Below are positions 58,273 to 64,000 of a DNA stretch of 64,000 nt, piece after piece. The notes beneath the pieces are model-generated. The model ran no database searches, had not been told where the DNA came from, and saw only the letters and a list, made by a program, of their open reading frames with translations. Position numbers and translations under genes: made by a program. Position 1 is the stretch's first letter. Every line of letters starts with the position of its first letter. Source of the stretch: Rubricoccus marinus (lineage in GTDB: Bacteria > Bacteroidota > Rhodothermia > Rhodothermales > Rubricoccaceae); NCBI RefSeq assembly GCF_002257665.1, contig NZ_MQWB01000001.1, positions 3,669,119 through 3,733,118 of the forward strand, read 5' to 3'.

Positions 58273-60396
58273 TTAGCCGCGCACGCCGCTCCGCTCGATC
58301 TTGAGCGACTGCCCCGGGCGGATGGTGTCGCCGGAGAGGCTGTTCCAACGGCGGAGGTCGCTCAGCGAGACGCCGTACTTCCGCGCGATCTGCGTCAGGT
58401 TCTCGCCTCTGGCGACGCGGTGCGTCGTCGTCCGCGTTGCCGTGGCGGCACGGGCCCGGGCGGCGCGGGCCGCACGCGGGTTGTACCCGTCCGGCGCCGT
58501 CAGGCGGAGGCGCTGACCCACGCGGATAACGTCGGTGTCGAGGTCGTTCCAGCCCTGGAGATCGCTGACGCGGATGCCGTACTGGTTTGCGATCATCGTC
58601 AGGTGCTCACCGCTCCGCACGCGGTGGCTCGTCGGGCGAGCATTGCGCGTGCTGGCTGCGAGGCGAACGGGCGGCGTGGGAGCCGCAGCACGCTCGGGAG
58701 CGGGTGCTGGCGCCGTCTGCGCGACGGGCTCAGGCGCGGGCGCGGCCTCTGGCGCCTCATCATCCCTCACGGGCTCGGCCGCCGCCAGAGGCTCAGCCTC
58801 TCGGGCAGCAGGGGACGCCGCGACACGCGGCGACTCGGCAACGGCGACCGTTTCCGCGACTTCCGTCGCCTGGGGTGCGGCGGCCACGGGCTCAGCGACG
58901 GCGCGCTCCGGGCGCGTAAACGTGGCCGGAGGCAACGGCGGACGCGTCGGCGCGCCGCTCGTGGCGACGAGCGTGCGGCTTCCAGACTCGGCGCCAGCGG
59001 CCTCGCGGGCCGCGATCAGGATCTCGGCCGGCTCCTCGCTCGCCAGAGGCCGCACGGCGCGTGGGCCGAAGCTGATGGTCTCGGCGACGAGGCCCATGCC
59101 CTCCGCCTCTGGCGAGGCGAGGCGGTCCAGCTGTGCGGCGTGCCGCTCGTAGAAGCCTTGCGGGACGCGGATGGTGTGCGGCATGCGCGTGCTGGGCACG
59201 CGGCCACGGCGGAGCATGGGGTTGAGGGCGCGGAGCACGGCCTCGTCCACGTCGATCGTGCGCGAGACCTGGGAGAGGCTCGTGCCTGGGGCGACCGGGA
59301 TGCGGTCGAACGCGTATACCGGGCCGGGCTCAGGCGCCTCGAAGCCGTAGGCGTCCGGGTTGCTCAGGATGAGCGAGGTCGCGATAAACATCGGGACGTA
59401 GCCGCGGGTCTCCTTCGGGATGGCGTGATCGATGTCCCAGAAGGTGGCCTTGTGTCCGGTCTGGTCCTCGAAGCGCCGCACGGCGCGCGCGATAACGGCC
59501 GGGTTGCAGTTGTAGCCGGCCAGCGCGAGCTGCCAGTCACCGAAGCGGTCGTAGAGGTCGCGGAGGTGGCGGGCCGCGGCGCGCGTCGAGAGCTCAGGGT
59601 CCAGGCGGTGGTCGATGTCGCCGTTGGCCTGCAGGCCGTAGGCGCCGCCCGTCGCGCGGATAAACTGCCACATGCCTGCCGCAGCCATGTGGCTCCGGGC
59701 GACAGGGTTGAGCGCGCTCTCCACCATCGCGAGGTACTTCAGCTCGTCCGGAACGCCCTCCTCGGCGAGGATGCGCTCCACCATCGGGAAGTAGGTGTCG
59801 GCGCGCTGGCGCAGCGTGGCGACGTGGCTCGGGCGGCGCAAGAGATAACGCAGGCTGCTCTCCACGCTCGGCGTGACCTCCATCGGGATCGTCGCCTCCA
59901 CGATTTCCCGCGTCCTGACGATGACCGGGAGCCGGACCGACGCCAGCGTCGGCTCATTGGGCTCGTAGATCATCCGGAAGGCCTCGGCGTTGACGGCATA
60001 GATGTCGCCGCGGTCAAGGGTTTCGGTCCCGTAGAACAGCTCCTTCTCGGTCAGGACCGAGGCGTAGAGCTCGCGGAAGCGCGGCTCGTAGAGCATCCCG
60101 GGGCGCTGCGCCAGAAGCTCGAGGTCCCCCACCAAGCCCTCCAGAAGGGAGGCGTAGCGCGAGTCCTGGCCGTCGGCGGCGGCGAGGAGGAGGTCAGCGT
60201 GGCGCTGGTACAGGTGGGCGACGCGGCGTGCGAGCTCGGTCTCCGAAAGCGCGTCCACGTCCACCGAGGCGAGGGAACGGGCCGACGCACTCGCCTGAGT
60301 GCGAAGGGCCGGTACCGCGACCTCCGTGGGGACGGACTGGGCCAGGAGAGGGGCCGAGACGAACAGCAGCGCCGCCGCGAAGAAGAATCGTGGCAT
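58273..60396 (-). CDS. MltD-like lytic murein transglycosylase with LysM repeats
   Basis: 707 residues. The signal ends APLLAQ. An N-terminal helical part is followed by the SLT domain around residues 200-330 (EGVPDELKYLAMVESALNPVARSHMAAAGMWQFIRATGGAYGL, with the catalytic Glu in MVES, and LALAGYNCNPAVI). A third region (VAPGTSLSQVSRTIDVDE) is LysM-like; a long Ala/Pro/Glu-rich linker follows, then two clear LysM domains (HRVRSGEHLTMIANQYGI and HRVARGENLTQIARKYGV). It cuts glycan strands in peptidoglycan to 1,6-anhydro ends. The linker is dense in iterated 9-mers. Confidence 0.9.
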   Translation of the reverse strand: MPRFFFAAALLFVSAPLLAQSVPTEVAVPALRTQASASARSLASVDVDALSETELARRVAHLYQRHADLLLAAADGQDSRYASLLEGLVGDLELLAQRPGMLYEPRFRELYASVLTEKELFYGTETLDRGDIYAVNAEAFRMIYEPNEPTLASVRLPVIVRTREIVEATIPMEVTPSVESSLRYLLRRPSHVATLRQRADTYFPMVERILAEEGVPDELKYLAMVESALNPVARSHMAAAGMWQFIRATGGAYGLQANGDIDHRLDPELSTRAAARHLRDLYDRFGDWQLALAGYNCNPAVIARAVRRFEDQTGHKATFWDIDHAIPKETRGYVPMFIATSLILSNPDAYGFEAPEPGPVYAFDRIPVAPGTSLSQVSRTIDVDEAVLRALNPMLRRGRVPSTRMPHTIRVPQGFYERHAAQLDRLASPEAEGMGLVAETISFGPRAVRPLASEEPAEILIAAREAAGAESGSRTLVATSGAPTRPPLPPATFTRPERAVAEPVAAAPQATEVAETVAVAESPRVAASPAAREAEPLAAAEPVRDDEAPEAAPAPEPVAQTAPAPAPERAAAPTPPVRLAASTRNARPTSHRVRSGEHLTMIANQYGIRVSDLQGWNDLDTDVIRVGQRLRLTAPDGYNPRAARAARARAATATRTTTHRVARGENLTQIARKYGVSLSDLRRWNSLSGDTIRPGQSLKIERSGVRG

Positions 60397-60570
60397 GAAA
60401 GCGCGGGGCTAGGAAGGGGTTACAGGGAATGCCTAAAGTAAAGCGCGAGAGAGCGATGCCCAACACCGTGCACATATCCGCCTCCCGCGACCCGGGGCGC
60501 TAGCCTACCGCGCGCCTTCATGCTGCGTCAAGGGGCTAGGCCGATTCTTGAACGAACGCCGCGAGGCTCG

Positions 60571-60588
60571 GCCTCTGGCGCCAGAGGC
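60571..60588. repeat. 18-bp iterated palindrome
   Basis: Perfect GCCTCTGGCGCCAGAGGC, 31 bases beyond the stop of the carboxylase gene. Confidence 0.9.
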
Positions 60589-60618
60589 CGAGGCCGTTCC
60601 CCGCATCCCACGCAAGGC

Positions 60619-62184
60619 CTACAGCGGGAGGTTGCCGTGCTTCTTCCGGGGCAGCTTCTGCACCTTGTTCTGGAGCATCGTCATCGCCGAGATCAGCCTC
60701 TGGCGCGTCTCGCTCGGGCGGATCACGTCGTCCACGTAGCCTCGCTCGGCGGCGACGTACGGGTTGGCGAACCGCTCGCGGTACTCCTCGGTGAACTGCT
60801 CCTCGGCTGCGGCCGGGTCGTCCGCCGCGGCGATCTCACGCTTGCGGATGATCTCGACGGCTCCTTTCGGGCCCATGACGGCGATCTCGGCGCTCGGCCA
60901 CGCGAGGTTGAGGTCGGCGCGGATGTGCTTGGAGTTCATCACGTCGTACGCGCCGCCGTAGGCCTTGCGCGTGATGACGGTCACCTTGGGCACGGTCGCC
61001 TCGCAGAAGGCGTAGAGCAGCTTGGCGCCATGGCGGATGATGCCATTCCACTCCTGGTCCGTTCCGGGCATGAAGCCGGGCACGTCCTCGAACACGACGA
61101 GCGGGATGTTGAACGCGTCGCAGAAGCGGACGAAGCGCGCGGCCTTGACGCTCGCGTCGATGTCCAGCACGCCCGCGAGGACGGCCGGCTGGTTGGCCAC
61201 GATGCCGACGCTGCGGCCACCGAGCCGCGCGAAGCCGACGACGATGTTCTCGGCAAAGTCCGGGTGGATCTCGAAAAAGCTCTTCGCGTCCACGACGCCT
61301 CGGATCACGTCATGGATGTCGTACGGCGTGCTGGGCGACTCCGGGATGATGCCGTCCAGGTCCACCGACTCCGGCGCGGCCTCTGGCGCCAGAGGCACGG
61401 GGTCCTCGCAGTTGGAGGGGAGGTAGCCCATGAGCTCGCGGATGCCGAGCAGCAGCGCGGCCTCGTTCGCGAACGCGCGGTGCGCCACGCCGGAGCGGCT
61501 CGCGTGCGTGTCGGCGCCGCCCAGCTCCTCTTGCGTGACCACCTCGTTGGTGACGGTTTTGACCACGTTGGGGCCGGTCACGAACATGTAGCTCGTGCCG
61601 CGCGCCATAAACGTGAAGTCCGTGATCGCGGGGCTGTAGACCGCGCCGCCGGCGCACGGCCCGAGGATGGCCGAGATCTGCGGCACGACGCCAGAGGCGA
61701 GGGTGTTCTGCAGGAACAGGTCGGCGTAGCCGCCGAGCGCCGCCACGCCTTCCTGGATGCGCGCGCCGCCGGAGTCGTTGAGGCCGATCACGGGCGCGCC
61801 GTTCTCCAGCGCGAGCTCCATCAGCTGCACGATTTTGCGCGCGTGCGCCAGCCCGAGCGAGCCGCCGAAAACGGTGAAGTCCTGGGAGTAGACGTACACC
61901 ATCCGCCCGTCGATGCTGCCCCAGCCGGTCACGACGCCGTCGCCGTAGGGCCTCTGGCGCTCCAGGCCGAAGCCGACGGCTTGGTGACGGACGAACTGGC
62001 CGAGCTCCTGGAACGAGCCGGGATCGAGCAAGATGTCGAGCCGCTCGCGCGCGCTCAGCTTGCCCTTCTCGTGCTGCCGCGCGATGCGGGCCTCGCCGCC
62101 TCCGGCGCGGGCTTCTTCGCGGCGCCGGTCGAGGTCGGCAAAGGGGTCGAGAGGGGCGTCGGCGTCGGTCTGCGTGTCGGGCAT
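60619..62184 (-). CDS. Acyl-CoA carboxylase carboxyltransferase (beta) subunit
   Basis: 521 residues, the standard length for propionyl/methylmalonyl-type beta subunits. Both crotonase-like halves are present: [41 protein letters not shown] (acyl-CoA site), then [47 protein letters not shown] (carboxybiotin site) and a C-terminal [13 protein letters not shown]. It moves the carboxyl group from biotin to propionyl-CoA or a similar acyl-CoA. No biotin carboxylase gene is adjacent. A full palindrome lies in an exposed loop ([11 protein letters not shown]). Confidence 0.93.
   Translation of the reverse strand: MPDTQTDADAPLDPFADLDRRREEARAGGGEARIARQHEKGKLSARERLDILLDPGSFQELGQFVRHQAVGFGLERQRPYGDGVVTGWGSIDGRMVYVYSQDFTVFGGSLGLAHARKIVQLMELALENGAPVIGLNDSGGARIQEGVAALGGYADLFLQNTLASGVVPQISAILGPCAGGAVYSPAITDFTFMARGTSYMFVTGPNVVKTVTNEVVTQEELGGADTHASRSGVAHRAFANEAALLLGIRELMGYLPSNCEDPVPLAPEAAPESVDLDGIIPESPSTPYDIHDVIRGVVDAKSFFEIHPDFAENIVVGFARLGGRSVGIVANQPAVLAGVLDIDASVKAARFVRFCDAFNIPLVVFEDVPGFMPGTDQEWNGIIRHGAKLLYAFCEATVPKVTVITRKAYGGAYDVMNSKHIRADLNLAWPSAEIAVMGPKGAVEIIRKREIAAADDPAAAEEQFTEEYRERFANPYVAAERGYVDDVIRPSETRQRLISAMTMLQNKVQKLPRKKHGNLPL
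61379..61396. repeat. 18-bp iterated palindrome inside the carboxylase gene
   Basis: Perfect GCCTCTGGCGCCAGAGGC read as Pro-Leu-Ala-Pro-Glu-Ala on the coding strand. Confidence 0.92.
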
Positions 62185-62230
62185 CGGGGCGGCTCGGTCG
62201 GAGGGGCCGGAAGCTACGCGTCCCCGCCCG

Positions 62231-62248
62231 GCCTCTGGCGCCAGAGGC
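62231..62248. repeat. 18-bp iterated palindrome
   Basis: Perfect GCCTCTGGCGCCAGAGGC in the gap between the carboxylase and the large acidic protein genes. Confidence 0.9.
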
Positions 62249-62260
62249 GCGGGACCGGCC

Positions 62261-63892
62261 TTAGTCTCGGCGGAGGCGCGATTCGACGGCCTCGGTAAAG
62301 CTCACCGCAGGCTCGCTGTAGATGTTGACCTTGTACCGGCGGAACACCTCGCGGCCGATGATCTGCGTCGCGTCCGTCCACGAGGACGAGTTGGAGAGCT
62401 GCGCGAGGACGCGGGCGTAGGCGGCCGGGTCGCCGCCGAAGAGGTTTTCGGTGTACCAGTCGCGATTCTCGGCGGCCTCGCCGAGCACGGCGGCCTCGTG
62501 GGCTTCCAACGGCGCGTCGGGCGCGGGCGTCGTCATGGCGTCGTGGAGCGTGGGAGCGGGAGGCGGAGCCTCTGGCGTGCCGCCCTGCGCGAACCGTTTC
62601 CAGAGCGGGTCCGCGGAGGCGGGCTCGGGCGTCGCCAGAGGCGCGTCGGTGCCGAGCGTCTGGCCGCGCTGCCGCGCGAGGCGGTCGAGCAGCGTTTCCG
62701 ACTCGGGCTCGGAGGCGACAGCCGGGGCAGGGGGCGCCTCTGGCGGCTCTGGCGCAGCGGGGCCGTCCAGGTCCTCTGGCTCCTCCAGGTGACGGATCGG
62801 AGCATCGAGCGGGGAACCGGCGGGAGCAGCCGGGCCCGCTTCCGCGGCGTCCTTCTCCGCCGTTGCGGCCTCTGGCGCTGCGTCTTTGGGAGCCTCGTCT
62901 TCTAGAGCTTCATCGGGGTCTGCCGCAGGAGGCTCGTCGGTGTGGTCCGGCTCGTCCTGGGGCGCGCCGTCGATCAGCGCGGCGAGAAAGTCCGAGGAGG
63001 AGCGTGGCGCCTCTGGCGTTTTCGCCTCTGGCGCCAGCGCCGCGTCGTCCACGACATCCGCGTCCTCGATGTCGTCGGACTCGGCCGACATCGGCGCGTC
63101 GACGGCGTGGACTTCGGCCGCCGCGTGCGCAAGCTCGGGGTCCGCTGGGATCGGGGATGTCGCCTCCGGCGCCAGAGGCGGAGAGGCGGAGGGCGGCAGC
63201 GTGCGCGTCAGGACGCCGCGTAGCGCGTCGCGGTCGACTTCGGTACGCGAGACCACCTCGCGACCCAATCCGGGGCAGCCTCTGGCGGAAAACGCTTCGG
63301 CGAGGACGAGACCGGGCACGTCGCCGTCCTGCTCCGGAATCCCACCGACGACCTCGTAGAGCGGCGCGAGAAGCGCCATCCACCCGTCCGCGTCCAGCTC
63401 GCTCGCCACGCGCCGGTCGATCCGCGCGAGAAGGTGCCCGAGCTCCTCGCGCTCGAACGTCTCCATGCCCTTTTTCTCGACATAGCGGCGCACGATCTCG
63501 GCGAGGTACGGGTACACGCCGAGCGTTTTCAGCCCGTGCAGCACCTCTGGCGCCGGAGCGGTCCCCTCCGGGATCAGCTGCTCGGGAAGCGCCTCCGACG
63601 GCATGACCAGAGTCGCCAAGAGCTCGCTGCATGTTTCGCGGACGGCAGGCTTCCAGGCATCGGCGGGGAAGCGCGCACCGGCAAGCGCCTCCTCACGCCA
63701 CGCCTCCGGCGTGCGGCTGAGCCACGGCGCGGCCTCGTCCAGGCGCGCGCCGGCCTCGCGCTCCAGCGTCTGGCGCATCGCGTGCGCGAGAAGCGGCGGG
63801 AGCTGAGCGAGGTCGGCGCGGGCGTGCGAGCGGTCCGCGGCGAGGGTCTCAAAAATCTGACGGGCGAGCGCGTCCGAGAGGGCGTCGAGCAT
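62261..63892 (-). CDS. Large acidic, partly disordered protein of unknown function
   Basis: 543 residues from the ATG at 63892. The first 230 are helical ([64 protein letters not shown]). The middle (about 250-450) is acidic and rich in Ala, Pro and Glu, probably disordered. A conserved-looking end ([65 protein letters not shown]) closes it. It has no signal peptide. About ten iterated 9-mers fall mostly in the disordered part. A TAGCTTCG box precedes it. No family recognised. Confidence 0.75.
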   Translation of the reverse strand: MLDALSDALARQIFETLAADRSHARADLAQLPPLLAHAMRQTLEREAGARLDEAAPWLSRTPEAWREEALAGARFPADAWKPAVRETCSELLATLVMPSEALPEQLIPEGTAPAPEVLHGLKTLGVYPYLAEIVRRYVEKKGMETFEREELGHLLARIDRRVASELDADGWMALLAPLYEVVGGIPEQDGDVPGLVLAEAFSARGCPGLGREVVSRTEVDRDALRGVLTRTLPPSASPPLAPEATSPIPADPELAHAAAEVHAVDAPMSAESDDIEDADVVDDAALAPEAKTPEAPRSSSDFLAALIDGAPQDEPDHTDEPPAADPDEALEDEAPKDAAPEAATAEKDAAEAGPAAPAGSPLDAPIRHLEEPEDLDGPAAPEPPEAPPAPAVASEPESETLLDRLARQRGQTLGTDAPLATPEPASADPLWKRFAQGGTPEAPPPAPTLHDAMTTPAPDAPLEAHEAAVLGEAAENRDWYTENLFGGDPAAYARVLAQLSNSSSWTDATQIIGREVFRRYKVNIYSEPAVSFTEAVESRLRRD

Positions 63893-63912
63893 GTGTGGAG
63901 AGGGGCGGTTCG

Positions 63913-63920
63913 CGAAGCTA
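63913..63920 (-). promoter_or_regulatory. Putative -7 box (TAGCTTCG)
   Basis: On the minus strand TAGCTTCG, 21 bases before the ATG at 63892. Confidence 0.45.
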
Positions 63921-63955
63921 GCGCGCAGGCGCTGGGAAGGGCGGGGCTGGCACAG

Positions 63956-63973
63956 GCCTCTGGCGCCAGAGGC
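63956..63973. repeat. 18-bp iterated palindrome
   Basis: Perfect GCCTCTGGCGCCAGAGGC upstream of the last gene's promoter box. Confidence 0.9.
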
Positions 63974-64000
63974 GGTCAACGGCGCAGCGGCCGCGCTCGC

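Noticed and set aside
1-64000. The repeats as a CRISPR array
   Set aside because: Copies are 9-18 bp, irregularly spaced, inside genes and without uniform spacers; no cas genes are present.
1-64000. The word as remnants of an insertion sequence or transposon ends
   Set aside because: No transposase, no target duplications seen, and copies are read in frame in many unrelated genes.
1-64000. All palindromes as rho-independent terminators
   Set aside because: Most lack a T tract, some lie in divergent gaps or inside genes, and true terminators with T runs (12113, 28072) sit beside them.

Overview
The window is a compact, very GC-rich bacterial chromosome segment with about 55 protein genes and 3 tRNA genes. 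It most likely comes from a marine member of the Rhodothermia (Bacteroidota/Rhodothermota; the Rubricoccus/Rubrivirga group is my best guess). The evidence is a short 279-residue RpoD with no N-terminal extension, the Bacteroidota order rpmB-rpmG-DUF4295, proteins with type IX secretion (T9SS) C-terminal sorting domains, PorV-like barrels, many TonB-dependent receptors (TBDRs), menaquinone genes, and TAnnTTTG-like promoter boxes. The species is inference.

Layout. 1-10,900: a 5'-truncated cation/proton antiporter with a USP tail, TetR and MarR regulators, a membrane hydrolase, an SRPBCC protein, a Xaa-Pro aminopeptidase, a LytS/LytTR two-component pair, a small lipoprotein and a Cys/Met-metabolism PLP enzyme. 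11,000-19,000: the primary sigma factor, a small secreted protein, a DinB protein, a lipoprotein gamma-glutamyltransferase, a DUF3124 lipoprotein, a TBDR with an upstream His-rich secreted protein, and a cold-shock-like protein. 19,040-20,120: tRNA-Pro, tRNA-Arg and tRNA-Cys behind rpmB-rpmG-DUF4295. 20,300-31,400: envelope genes (two barrels, LolC/E-like permease, LysM/RlpA protein, TPM and LemA proteins, a 1,090-residue Oar-like TBDR). 31,700-45,000: one long leftward surface block (NHL-type lipoprotein, PorV-like barrel, TBDR, large lipoprotein, OB-fold T9SS protein, FlgD-tailed protein, T9SS nuclease-like protein). 45,000-64,000: aroQ-murJ, an M49-type peptidase, a TBDR, a sugar dehydrogenase, menG/menF-menD-HIT, an MltD-like transglycosylase, an acyl-CoA carboxylase beta subunit and a large disordered protein.

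The most striking signal is not a gene. A 9-10 bp word, GCCTCTGGCG (complement CGCCAGAGGC), occurs on the order of 200 times by eye on both strands, against about two expected for a 9-mer of this composition. Inside genes it is read mostly as Ala-Ser-Gly, Pro-Leu-Ala, Ala-Arg-Gly or Pro-Glu-Ala, in weakly constrained places such as linkers, termini and signal-peptide cleavage regions. Between genes it is doubled into the 18-bp palindrome GCCTCTGGCGCCAGAGGC, often touching a stop codon. It is nearly absent from the sigma factor, ribosomal protein, aroQ and HIT genes. This resembles the DNA-uptake sequences of Neisseria and Haemophilus or the HIP1 repeat of cyanobacteria, but with a different word.

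A second, unrelated repeat family is a set of GTAG-headed hairpins, two of them facing each other at 50,027-50,135 and one at 33,086-33,110, which look like REP/REPIN elements.
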